A stretch of 44,033 nucleotides of DNA from Verrucomicrobiota bacterium (GTDB taxonomy: Bacteria > Verrucomicrobiota > Verrucomicrobiia > Limisphaerales > SIBE01): assembly GCA_016209525.1 (NCBI GenBank), contig JACQWK010000443.1, positions 1-44,033 on the forward strand. The letters run 5' to 3'. Below, in pieces: positions 17,257 through 25,896 of the stretch. The translations under genes and the position numbers were made by a program. The notes below the pieces were generated by a model. It ran no database searches, had not been told where the DNA came from, and saw nothing but the letters and a program-made list of their open reading frames with translations. Position 1 is the stretch's first letter; the number at the start of each line of letters is the position of its first letter.

Positions 17257-18845
17257 GCAATTTCCCGCTTTTTGCCTCCTCCACTCCGATGATTGGGAGG
17301 GCTCGCGTCTTTGATCGGATGTTGAAAGACCTCACCAAGCCGACACCTCAGCACCTGTCGTTGGTTGGTCCGCGATATTCTGGTAAAACGGTTCTCTTGG
17401 CAGCGCTCGCCGTAAAGCTGCGCGAGGGCGGATCGTTCGAGTGCGTCTTGGAGTGGGACCTTGGCCATCAAACTCCCCAGTCCGATGATGAGTTCCTCGC
17501 CTCCCTGAGGCGGAAAGTGTCCGATGGACTAAGAGAAGCCCGGCGCGACCTCTTCGACTACCTGACGGAAGGGGATTCCGGCTACGATGAACTCCGCGAG
17601 GTGATCGATTCGTTGGGACGAGACGGAAAGCGCCTACTGATGCTGTGGGACGGCTTTGACCGCGCGCTTCATTCGGGCCAACTGACACGCAATCTGTGGG
17701 ACAATCTGCTGGAACTCTGCCGTAAGCCGGGCTTCGTCTTGTTGACAGCGACGCGCCGGAAACTCCAAGAACTGATTCGCGACCAGAAGTCGGTCTCCAG
17801 CGAATTCTGGCAAGTCTTTGAGGTGGTACGACTGGACCCATTCGATTCCTCCGACATCGAAGCGTTCACCAGAGGGATGATGGAGCATTCCTTTGAATCT
17901 GGCGCGCTTTCAGAACTGGCCAACTGGTCCGGCGGAATACCGCCACTGTTGGTGTGCCTGCTAAACCGGATTCATGATGATGTGCCCTTCGGTCCCGTTA
18001 CCAATGAGCACGTCAATGAGGCAGCCTGCCGGCTCGGCGACCGGGCGACGGACATTCTTTCCTCCATTTGGTCCGACTGCGCAGCTCCCACAGCCGATCT
18101 GTTCCGTCTTCTGGTCGAACAATCTAAACCTGTCTTCGCGAACGCCGGCAAGGCGGAGCGAGCTCAACTCCTGGAGATGGGCCTAGCCAAGCACGCTGGT
18201 AACAAGCTCCAACTGTCGTGCCGGCTCATGAGGCAGCACGTCAACGAGACCAAGCCGGGTTCCGGTATGCTCAACAAGCTCTTCGGCTCATGGGAGGACT
18301 ACCGGACCAACATCCGGGTGATACTGGAAAGGCGAATTTCTCAGATCGTGCGCTTTGACGAAACGCTGTTCCACATGGTGCAACGCGGCATCGAGGATAT
18401 CCCTGTGCATCCTGGAGTGTGTCTCAATAATCTGACGCATATCGAAGACCGAGCATTGGACCTTATTTGGGAGAAGGAACTCGGCGCTTGCAGAAAACTC
18501 CCGCCAGAGATAGAGAGCTATTGGACCGAAAGCCCGCGCGATAGCAACAAGTTCGTCTCTGAAATGATGAAATCCGATCGCTGGGAGGTGCCTGGCGAGC
18601 GAGGGCCGCAACTGGCGCTTCTCCAGTTGCTCACCGGCAGCCATCAGGATTTTAAGCGCGTAATGGCCAAACATGCCTCAAAAGACACCTACGTTCTTCT
18701 GAACGCCATTCACAGTTTCCGCAACCGCACGCAGCACGCAGACGGACAGGAGATTCACCTTGGCGTGGCCGTCACGGCCGTCATGCTCTGTATCGAGTTG
18801 CTCGCATGTCTGGCCCGTGAACTTCTGCGGAACAATCCGCCATGA
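17253..18845 (+). CDS. P-loop ATPase with C-terminal HEPN-like RxxxxH motif
   Basis: A 530-residue protein, not recognised as a named family. The N-terminal ATPase has Walker A GPRYSGKT (39-46), a Walker B-like LLMLWDGFD (128-136) and LLTATRR (sensor-like), then a winged-helix-like region to about 310. The middle part is helical and unassigned. Near the C-terminus HSFRNRTQHADG contains R490-x4-H495 between two predicted helices (TYVLLNAIHSF and VAVTAVMLCIELLACLARELL), the layout of HEPN domains, many of which are RNases. The ATG overlaps the stop of the methylase-ATPase fusion (ATGA), so the two are made together and may form a complex. Codon use and GC look slightly lower than in the housekeeping genes by eye. 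HEPN assignment is an inference from the motif, its place and the flanking helices. Confidence 0.75.
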   Translation: MSNFPLFASSTPMIGRARVFDRMLKDLTKPTPQHLSLVGPRYSGKTVLLAALAVKLREGGSFECVLEWDLGHQTPQSDDEFLASLRRKVSDGLREARRDLFDYLTEGDSGYDELREVIDSLGRDGKRLLMLWDGFDRALHSGQLTRNLWDNLLELCRKPGFVLLTATRRKLQELIRDQKSVSSEFWQVFEVVRLDPFDSSDIEAFTRGMMEHSFESGALSELANWSGGIPPLLVCLLNRIHDDVPFGPVTNEHVNEAACRLGDRATDILSSIWSDCAAPTADLFRLLVEQSKPVFANAGKAERAQLLEMGLAKHAGNKLQLSCRLMRQHVNETKPGSGMLNKLFGSWEDYRTNIRVILERRISQIVRFDETLFHMVQRGIEDIPVHPGVCLNNLTHIEDRALDLIWEKELGACRKLPPEIESYWTESPRDSNKFVSEMMKSDRWEVPGERGPQLALLQLLTGSHQDFKRVMAKHASKDTYVLLNAIHSFRNRTQHADGQEIHLGVAVTAVMLCIELLACLARELLRNNPP

Positions 18846-18958
18846 CAAATGCTCCCCCAAGCTGTGATGTGCTTGAACAGACCGATGAACTTGCTGCCCG
18901 AGAGAAGGTCCCTCTAGCTAGCCCCGATCATCAGCTTGGCCTACGCATCGCCGCGTAG
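18842..18958 (+). CDS. 38-residue ORF coupled to the ATPase gene, possibly a truncated gene
   Basis: The ATG overlaps the stop of the preceding ATPase gene (ATGA), the same coupling used at the two previous functional junctions. It would encode about 38 residues, beginning MTNAPPSCDVLEQTDELA and ending LGLRIAA. It has no recognisable domain. It could be a real small subunit, the 5' remnant of a longer gene lost at the right edge of the island, or a chance frame. Confidence 0.35.
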   Translation: MTNAPPSCDVLEQTDELAAREKVPLASPDHQLGLRIAA

Positions 18959-18964
18959 AACAAA

Positions 18965-18980
18965 TACGCAGCGTTGCGTA
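18965..18980. repeat. short palindrome at the end of the island
   Basis: TACGCA and TGCGTA flank GCGT. A further TACGCAGCG copy follows at about 18990. It lies just after the coupled small ORF and could mark the island boundary or act as part of a transcript end. No T-run follows it. Confidence 0.5.
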
Positions 18981-19062
18981 GCCCAAAATACGCAGCGCCC
19001 CGGATAGGCAATCCCCTTCTTTTTCTGCTCTGCTCCCGGTGAATTGAATCGGCCCAATCCTG

Positions 19063-19413
19063 ATGAGGCTACTAATCGGAGACCGGAGCGGACGGATGAG
19101 AGCGTTGATCAAGCAGATGTGCAGCGAAGCGGGCGACGACGTCCGGGAAGCCGCTAATTCCGAAGCGCTGATGGAAATCTGCGGGCAGCAGCGCCCCGAT
19201 TGCATCGTGCTCGATGAGTCTCTCGGCGGCGGCGAATGTTCTTCCTTGCTGCGCCAAATCAAAGCGTTGCTGCCCGAGGTCCGGGTGGTTCTTCTGTCGT
19301 GGGAGGTGGACGATTGGTTTCAGAATGCCGCCCGCTCCGCCGGCGCGTGGAAGTGCATCAACAAAGAAGACCTTCGCCTCGTGCGCGAAGCCATCCGAGA
19401 GGATCAGTCATGA
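19063..19413 (+). CDS. stand-alone receiver-domain protein
   Basis: A 116-residue single receiver domain without an output domain. Visible residues are D7 of the acidic patch, phospho-acceptor D51 in [11 protein letters not shown]79 at the switch position (VVLLSWE) and K101 (or K97) near [13 protein letters not shown] [10 protein letters not shown]. No DNA-binding part is present, so it probably works by protein contact or as a phosphate sink. Its stop overlaps the start of the secretin-like lipoprotein gene (ATGA), which suggests it controls that assembly. No kinase is adjacent on this side. The ATG at 19063 has a weak ribosome site. Confidence 0.8.
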   Translation: MRLLIGDRSGRMRALIKQMCSEAGDDVREAANSEALMEICGQQRPDCIVLDESLGGGECSSLLRQIKALLPEVRVVLLSWEVDDWFQNAARSAGAWKCINKEDLRLVREAIREDQS

Positions 19414-21368
19414 TTAAGCTCGAAACTGACCCGGAGCGAACTGCGCTCGCGATTGTGCTGATGTGCGCGGTGGCGCTGCTGCCCGGCTGCACGTCTCCTT
19501 CCGCGGGGAACGCCGGGCTCCCTGAGTCGCTGGAAGCGCCGCCAGGTTTTGGCGTGCGCAGGTCCTCTGGCGCTTTCGACGCTCCCACTACATCCAAAAG
19601 CGGCAGGGGACTGCCGCACTCCAAGACGCTGGCGCGCGGAAGCCCCAGCCTTCGGTTCACGGTCCCAACGCGCGCCAAAACTGACATCGCAGCTACCCGC
19701 GAAAGCAGTGCCCGGAACGGCGTTTCAAATCCGATCTCCTCCCATATCCAGCGCGGCTTGGCCGCCATCGAAAAGCGCGATTATCCCGCGGCCGTCCAAA
19801 CCTTCGGGCGCGCGCTCAAGCTCCAGCCCGCCAACCCGCACCTGCACTTCCTGAACGGCCTGAGCTATCACCTGTGGGCTGAAACCGGAGACCCCGGCCA
19901 ATACTCGCAGGCGGCGGTCGGCTACCGGCTGGCCTTGCGTTTCGATCCCGCTAATGCCTGGGCCGCGTATCAACTCGGACGGATCGAATTCGCCAATCGC
20001 CGGTACGCGGAATCGCAGAACTGCTTCAGCCAGGCGCTCCTGGTGGATCGCGAGAATCCCGAAATGCTCTACGCCTTGGCGGCGGCCTCCTACTATGCCC
20101 GCGACCTGGAAACGGCCCTGGGCGCGATCAATGCCGCCCATCGCCTCGCCCCCCACGACGAACTCGTTTTGCGAGGCACCACTCTCGTTCACGCGGCCGC
20201 GGGCCAGACCGGCAAGGCGGAGGAATCGACGCAGCGATACCTTGAAACCATCGCCGCACCGCCGGCTCTGCGTGACAGGCTCCAAACCCGGATCGCGGAC
20301 TGGCAGCGAGTTCACGAACGCGGTCTGTTGTTGGCCGACGCCGGCCAGGTCTCTCCGTCATTGCAGGCCGCGCCGCAGCCAACCGGGCCGGCCACCGCGG
20401 GCGGGCTTCCCGCGCGCAAAGGCCCGCGCATGGTGCAGATCGACGCCGTCTTGATCCGCTCGGAGGAACGTTTGAGCGCGCGCAAAGGAATCAATCTGCT
20501 CGACGGATTGAAAATGACCTTTTCGGCGTCCCCGGTCGATTGGGCGCGCGGCTTCGTCGGATTCACCTCGGCGCAAACCGATCGGCAAAGCATCAAGCTG
20601 AGCACGCCGGACATTACGTACTCGCTGAACATTTTCAACGATACGGACACCCGCAACGAAGTGCTCGCCCAGCCAAGCCTGGTGGCAATGGAGAATGTGC
20701 AGTCGGAATTCTTTTCGGGCGCCAATCTCTACGTGGCGATCACGCCACAAGCCGGGGGTTATGGTTCCCTGCAACAAGTCAGGATTGGCTTGAGAATCGC
20801 CGTCACGCCGAGGTTCCTGGACGACGACACGATTGAGATCACCGCCGCCGTCGATCGGGATTTCATCGAACCGGCCGCCGCCGGGGGAAGCTTCGAGGAA
20901 TTCGTGCAAACGGCCAGCACGCACGTCACCACGCACGCCGTGCTTAAGTTCGACGAGACGTTGATCGTGAGCGGTCTGAGCGAGCGAGAGACCGAGATGA
21001 CTCGCAACGGGGTTCCCTTCCTGCAAAGCCTGCCGGGCGTTCAATACGCCTTTTCGCGCAAGGACGACCTGAAGTTCATCAAATCGGTTCTGGTGCTGCT
21101 GACCCCGCGCCGGGCGCACTTCGTCGAAGAGGACGGCCCGCATCTGGACCCGCCGCTGGACAAACCGGAGCTGAAAAGTCTTCTGGAGCTCAAGCGCCAG
21201 GCCTCGTGGCTGAAACCGCCGCATAATCTTGAGTCGGTCCTGCTTCGGCTTCGGGAAGCTTCCATTGTCAACGAATTCCGCCTGGAAGACCTGCCTTTGC
21301 ACGTCTGGCACACGCCGGACCGGCTTTCAACCCGCCTGAAGCGTGCGCTTGAGTTTCTGTTCTTTTAA
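19410..21368 (+). CDS. TPR lipoprotein with secretin-type C-terminal domain
   Basis: A 652-residue outer-membrane lipoprotein. The signal ends in a lipobox LLPGC (C27). A low-complexity stretch is followed by TPR repeats over about 110-300 ([30 protein letters not shown] and similar). The C-terminal third resembles the secretin core of type II/III secretion and type IV pilus systems: [28 protein letters not shown], a series of beta strands, then [18 protein letters not shown] and VLVLLTPRR. The known role of that core is an outer-membrane ring channel. No ATPase, pilin or inner-membrane partner is nearby, so this is an isolated secretin-like protein. It overlaps the receiver gene by four bases and lies 27 bases before the next secreted-protein gene. 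Confidence 0.82.
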   Translation: MIKLETDPERTALAIVLMCAVALLPGCTSPSAGNAGLPESLEAPPGFGVRRSSGAFDAPTTSKSGRGLPHSKTLARGSPSLRFTVPTRAKTDIAATRESSARNGVSNPISSHIQRGLAAIEKRDYPAAVQTFGRALKLQPANPHLHFLNGLSYHLWAETGDPGQYSQAAVGYRLALRFDPANAWAAYQLGRIEFANRRYAESQNCFSQALLVDRENPEMLYALAAASYYARDLETALGAINAAHRLAPHDELVLRGTTLVHAAAGQTGKAEESTQRYLETIAAPPALRDRLQTRIADWQRVHERGLLLADAGQVSPSLQAAPQPTGPATAGGLPARKGPRMVQIDAVLIRSEERLSARKGINLLDGLKMTFSASPVDWARGFVGFTSAQTDRQSIKLSTPDITYSLNIFNDTDTRNEVLAQPSLVAMENVQSEFFSGANLYVAITPQAGGYGSLQQVRIGLRIAVTPRFLDDDTIEITAAVDRDFIEPAAAGGSFEEFVQTASTHVTTHAVLKFDETLIVSGLSERETEMTRNGVPFLQSLPGVQYAFSRKDDLKFIKSVLVLLTPRRAHFVEEDGPHLDPPLDKPELKSLLELKRQASWLKPPHNLESVLLRLREASIVNEFRLEDLPLHVWHTPDRLSTRLKRALEFLFF

Positions 21369-21395
21369 CCAACGAAACCGAAAGGAGAATCCGCT

Positions 21396-24300
21396 ATGAT
21401 AACTCGACATGCTTCCGCCGTGCTGCTCGCGCTCTACGCCTTCCTGGCCAGCCCCGTGCTGGCTCAGAACAAGAGTTGGATCGGCGTGGACGAACCGCTG
21501 CGATCTGGCCAATGGCTGGTCGCGGAGAACCGGCAATTCTTCGCCATCATGCAAGCCAACGGCGACTTCGCCATTTATCGCGGGTCGGGTCCGGCCGACA
21601 ACAAAGGCTTGATCTGGAACACCGCCTTTACCGGCCCGGGAAACGATTTCTTCGCCATCGTCCAGAAGGACGGAAGTTTTGTAATCTACCGCGGCACCGG
21701 TCCCAACGACAACCGGGGGTTTCTGTGGGGACCTCGCATCGTGGCCGAGGGCGGCCAATTCTTCCTTCAACTCGAAAACAGCGGGGACCTGGCCCTTCAT
21801 GCCGGCGCAGGCCCGCAAAACAGGGGGCAATTGCTCTGGCTGAATCGATTCCCGTACTTCCCCTACCTGAGCCGGGAGGACAAACTCAGCGGCCAGATCA
21901 ACCCGCTTCAGTTTCGGCAGCACACCGACTTCGAACTCATCTGGAAGGACGAGAACGACGGTGGACGAAGCGACGTGGCCCTATGGCGCGCGAAGGATCT
22001 TCCTGCCGGCTACGTGCGCCTGGGCGACTATGCGCAAACCAACTACGATCCGCCCGCTTTGCCCATGATGATCGTGAAAGACGATCTCGATTTGGTGGCC
22101 CCGCCCACAGATTACGATTTGGTCTGGAGCTACGCTTATGCCGCCACGCCGGTCTCGATCTGGTATCCCAGAGCACCGGCAGGCTTCGTGGCCATGGGCT
22201 GTGTTGCTCAGAAGGGACTGGATAAGCCGCCGCTCGATCTCCTCCGTTGCGTCCGGCAGGAATTGGTTTCGGAGAGCCTGCCGATACAGATTTGGAGCGA
22301 CCAAGATGAAAACAGAGGAGACTACATTCTGACGCTGGCGGACGGCGCAGAGAGCGCTCATCGCGTTGCCAGCATCAAGTACCTTTCCGATGATGGCTCT
22401 CACTGGGAAGGCTTTCTCGTGGGAGCGAAAATAAGAAACAACATTTACTCCGGCCCGCACCAATCGCACTGGAGCTCCGGAATGATCGTCCGGGATTGGG
22501 CCGACAAGGTCTGGGGCGTCGATCTCACCCTTTTCCGTCTTTTTCATGTCTATTCTCGCCAGCCCAACAATGATCCGCCCAAGTTCGAGGATAACTATTT
22601 CACGGATTACCTGCGCTACAAAGAATTGAACGGCGACAACATGGGCGTCCGAATCCTCCCCACGTCCGAATTCCTCTTCATTTACGGCATTGATGCCAGC
22701 ACCCAATCCCTGGCGGCGAACACATTCATGGCCAGCACCATTGAAAACAGGCCGACGCCGCGAGCCGCCGTCGATCCGCGTCCAGGAAGCGTGGCATCCA
22801 ACCCCACCCAGTTGGACCAGCCCATGACCGCTTTTACCTTCCGTAATGTGAATCCCGACGAAATCACGCGGCGGGCCGTCGCCCGTTATCGTGAAACGAC
22901 CGCCCGGATTCAGCAGCGTGCCTTGGCCGCCGGCACCGATGCGCGCAATCGGCGGGTCGAGGAAGTCCGACGCGATGAAAGCCAGAACGAACAGAACTGC
23001 GGCCTGCCTGAACTCACCGCGCTGGCTCTGGTCCGCCAGAAAATCCAACTGCGCGCGCAGCAATTGGAGGCGGCGCGTTTGCGCGCCGTCGAGTTGGCCA
23101 AGCAGATCGATCCGGCGTCGATCGATCTGAGAGTTTCGCTCAATGCCAAATTTGAAGCGAGCAAGCCGCAGCTCCCGCAAGCGCCACCCACTCCGCAGAT
23201 CAATCAACCCAACCCCGGCCTGTGTGACACCATTGCCAAGGCCGGCCGCATCTTGCTGCGCGACATCCCGGAATTAGCCGCGCTCGACCAGATCGAACTC
23301 GGCGCGGACGTATGGTTGGAGAATGCGCGCTGCTATTCAGGCGAACTCCATTACGCCGCGACGATTACCAACCAGGAATTTGTTCACCAGTACCGCGCCT
23401 TTACCGGACGCGCGACCATCAACGTGAAGAACCTCGGTTCGGTCACCGCCGACGTGATCATCCTGAACCGCTACAAGGAGCTCACGGAGCCAAACGTGAC
23501 CCTGACGTTCATTCTGGACCCGAACGCCCTGCGCAGCCGGTTCAGCGTGTTGGGCCGGCCGCCGTTCAACGAATTCGCCTTCTCCAAGTGCGGCATCATG
23601 GTCGCCCACAAAATGCAGAGTTGGAAGCTGTCTGAATTGCCGGACCAAATCCGAGTGCAATTCCGCCAAGTCATCGATGCCGACGAATATGAAATCAAGG
23701 CGGAGCCGGGCGTGAATGCACTCATGTCCGTGAGCGCCGGGCAGAGCGGCCAGTTGCGCTGGATTCTCAACGTGCTCCAAGCCGCGCCTCAGACCGTGCT
23801 CTTCCATGGCATCATCCCGACCAGCGGGCGCCAGGAGGATTACCGCTTTATCGCCGAACCGATGACCACCCTCAAACCGGCCGCATTCACCGACAAAATC
23901 GAGACGGGTCCACCGTGGATCGTCGCGACGGCCAAGCCGTCGATCGAGATGCTCGCCTATATGAGCGTGATCGTGCCGCCCCGGGATATGAAGCTGAAAT
24001 TCCGCGGCTACATGTCGGCAGCGCAGGGCGACGGCGTGTTGCTGGCCGGCGCAATAGAGGGCGACTGGCTTGAGCCTCTGGAGATTCCCGGCCTCAAAAT
24101 GACGAGCGTGGCCATTTCCGGGCGGGTGGGCGACGCGCCCTCTATTGGCCTGGGCGGCGGTGTTTTGTTGGCGGGCGATCCGACGCAAGTGAGCATGGAA
24201 ATTCCCGTGACGGAAAACATTTCCTCCGCGGCGTTCTCGGGGACCAAAAAGAACCTTGGATTGGCGGACATTCTGCGCGTCCAGGCGGGGATGATCGAGG

Positions 24301-25517
24301 TCGCCACGAATGGCCGGGTGCAGAATCCGGACTTTCGGAATCCCGACTTTCCGGTGGAGCAATTCGAACTGCACGACGTGCAGTTCATGGCGGCCAGGTA
24401 CGACAATCCGTTGTTGAAAGTCCAGCAGGGCATCACACTGCGCGGCAAGCTGTTCTTCAACAGCCTGGAATTGGGCGAGATTGATTTTCGTTGCCAGGCC
24501 CGCTCCGGCGTGGTCGCCAAGTCGTACATGCGCGGTTTCGACTTCGGCCCCATTGCCGTCAGCGGCGGCGGTCCGGACGAACGGCGGGGCACCGGCGACG
24601 ACGGGCCGATGTTCGAGATCGTGCATTGGAAACAGACCGAGCATCCGTACGAGTTGGAGCAAAACTTCTACATCGATGGCTACGCCCGGGTCTTCGGCTC
24701 GCTCCTGGACGCCCATTTCAAGCTGGGCCGGACGCGGCTCGAATTGAACCTCGAGGGCAAAATGAAAGATTTGTATTTGATCGAAATGAGCCGACTGGCC
24801 GATTTCAATTTCGCCGCCGGGTTCAACGGGCCGGCCATGCCCGAACTGGTCATGACGGGCAATTTTCGTGCGGATTTCATCCACCCACTCCAACAACAGA
24901 TCGACGGACTCCTGCTGAGCCGCGTCCCGGCGGACATCAAGGGATTGAACTTCAAATACCAGTTCAACGTGTGCCAGGCCGGCTTCGACGTTCGCCTGTC
25001 GGACATCAATCAAGGGATCATTCCCAACTTGAAGATCGACGCAATTTCATGGGGCCAGAAATTACAGGTCACCGCGCCGTTCAACTTCAATGATCCGGGC
25101 GGCAGCATGAACGCGCTGGCGCAGAAGTGTGCTGAGGCGGCGGCGGGCCGGGCGACGGCGCTCCAGGGTGAACTGCAGAAGCTCTTCACCCAGGCCGGCC
25201 GCGTGCTAGCCTCATTCCCGATTGAGGAGCACGTGGCCCATTTCGAAACATCCATCCGCGCCAACGCTCAATCTCGAGCCACCGACGCACAAAACTTCAC
25301 GCAACGCGCCCTGGCGAACCAACCGGCGGCGCTGGAGGCCGTTTCGCGCCACGCCAATGACTACAAGGGAGTGATGGCTCGAATAAGCTCAGGCGCGGAG
25401 CAGCAACTTCAAGAGCAAAAGAATCGAATTGAGGAAGCCTTTCGGAACGCCACCGGATCGGGCGCCGGCACGGTCAAGAATATCATTAAGAAAGGCAAAC
25501 CCAAGTGGCACCGGTAG
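21396..25517 (+). CDS. secreted B-lectin/Vps62-like multidomain protein
   Basis: A 1373-residue exported protein with signal peptide (MITRHASAVLLALYAFLASPVLAQ) and a strong ribosome site (AAAGGAG). Residues ~30-150 hold three bulb-lectin-like strand units (QANGDFAIYRGSGP, QKDGSFVIYRGTGP, ENSGDLALHAGAGP). About 170-340 resembles the Vps62/DUF946 family: WKDENDGGRSDVALWRAKDLPAGYVRLGD, then DLVWSYAYAATPVSIWYPRAPAGFVAMG. A helical Ala/Arg/Glu-rich segment (~480-590) follows. The rest is beta-rich and unassigned, ending in a helical tail with many Gln/Ala. It lies 27 bases after the secretin-like gene and may be its substrate or surface partner. Function is unknown; sugar binding is a guess from the lectin-like repeats. 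Confidence 0.75.
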   Translation: MITRHASAVLLALYAFLASPVLAQNKSWIGVDEPLRSGQWLVAENRQFFAIMQANGDFAIYRGSGPADNKGLIWNTAFTGPGNDFFAIVQKDGSFVIYRGTGPNDNRGFLWGPRIVAEGGQFFLQLENSGDLALHAGAGPQNRGQLLWLNRFPYFPYLSREDKLSGQINPLQFRQHTDFELIWKDENDGGRSDVALWRAKDLPAGYVRLGDYAQTNYDPPALPMMIVKDDLDLVAPPTDYDLVWSYAYAATPVSIWYPRAPAGFVAMGCVAQKGLDKPPLDLLRCVRQELVSESLPIQIWSDQDENRGDYILTLADGAESAHRVASIKYLSDDGSHWEGFLVGAKIRNNIYSGPHQSHWSSGMIVRDWADKVWGVDLTLFRLFHVYSRQPNNDPPKFEDNYFTDYLRYKELNGDNMGVRILPTSEFLFIYGIDASTQSLAANTFMASTIENRPTPRAAVDPRPGSVASNPTQLDQPMTAFTFRNVNPDEITRRAVARYRETTARIQQRALAAGTDARNRRVEEVRRDESQNEQNCGLPELTALALVRQKIQLRAQQLEAARLRAVELAKQIDPASIDLRVSLNAKFEASKPQLPQAPPTPQINQPNPGLCDTIAKAGRILLRDIPELAALDQIELGADVWLENARCYSGELHYAATITNQEFVHQYRAFTGRATINVKNLGSVTADVIILNRYKELTEPNVTLTFILDPNALRSRFSVLGRPPFNEFAFSKCGIMVAHKMQSWKLSELPDQIRVQFRQVIDADEYEIKAEPGVNALMSVSAGQSGQLRWILNVLQAAPQTVLFHGIIPTSGRQEDYRFIAEPMTTLKPAAFTDKIETGPPWIVATAKPSIEMLAYMSVIVPPRDMKLKFRGYMSAAQGDGVLLAGAIEGDWLEPLEIPGLKMTSVAISGRVGDAPSIGLGGGVLLAGDPTQVSMEIPVTENISSAAFSGTKKNLGLADILRVQAGMIEVATNGRVQNPDFRNPDFPVEQFELHDVQFMAARYDNPLLKVQQGITLRGKLFFNSLELGEIDFRCQARSGVVAKSYMRGFDFGPIAVSGGGPDERRGTGDDGPMFEIVHWKQTEHPYELEQNFYIDGYARVFGSLLDAHFKLGRTRLELNLEGKMKDLYLIEMSRLADFNFAAGFNGPAMPELVMTGNFRADFIHPLQQQIDGLLLSRVPADIKGLNFKYQFNVCQAGFDVRLSDINQGIIPNLKIDAISWGQKLQVTAPFNFNDPGGSMNALAQKCAEAAAGRATALQGELQKLFTQAGRVLASFPIEEHVAHFETSIRANAQSRATDAQNFTQRALANQPAALEAVSRHANDYKGVMARISSGAEQQLQEQKNRIEEAFRNATGSGAGTVKNIIKKGKPKWHR

Positions 25518-25896
25518 GTCGGAAACGTCCAAGTTCCTCGAGGCTGCATAGGTAACGAGACGGACCGAATCAAATCGGCCGTTCGAAATTGGAGGCTCAG
25601 GGCTCCTGACTCCGTGGAATTACCCTGGCCCTGCTCATGCCGTCTGACAGGCACTTCCCCCTCGCTCGGAAGTCAGAGCCTCCTCACGTCGGCTCCTACG
25701 GTCCATGGAGAGCCTCCAAGCCCAAAGAGCGTGCATTGGGACCATGAACCTGTCGCGTCGGCAGGGACGGCGTGTCGGCGTCCCTGGATAAACGGGCTCG
25801 CAATATGTCGACCTTCCCCAATGTGGGGGGGTGATGGAAAGAATCCCAGGCCCTGACTTCTCCCTTTCCGGTCGCTCACGGTTGCCCTAAAGTTCG
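25518..25896. other. repeat-bearing intergenic region
   Basis: No gene is supported. It contains copy A of the ~25-bp hairpin repeat (25676-25699) and palindromic bits near 25760-25800 (CGTCGGCAGGGACGGCGTG region). The stretch is typical of the repeat-rich spacers in this window. Confidence 0.5.
25676..25699 (-). repeat. ~25-bp hairpin repeat, copy A
   Basis: On the minus strand it reads GTAGGAGCCGACGTGAGGAG then GCTC. The arms GAGCC and GGCTC pair. It is a member of the family found also at 27461, 29191, 29759 and 35336. Confidence 0.7.

Noticed and set aside
23337..25013. 558-codon minus-strand frame
   Set aside because: Antisense to the large secreted protein; His/Arg/Gln-rich composition typical of shadow frames.
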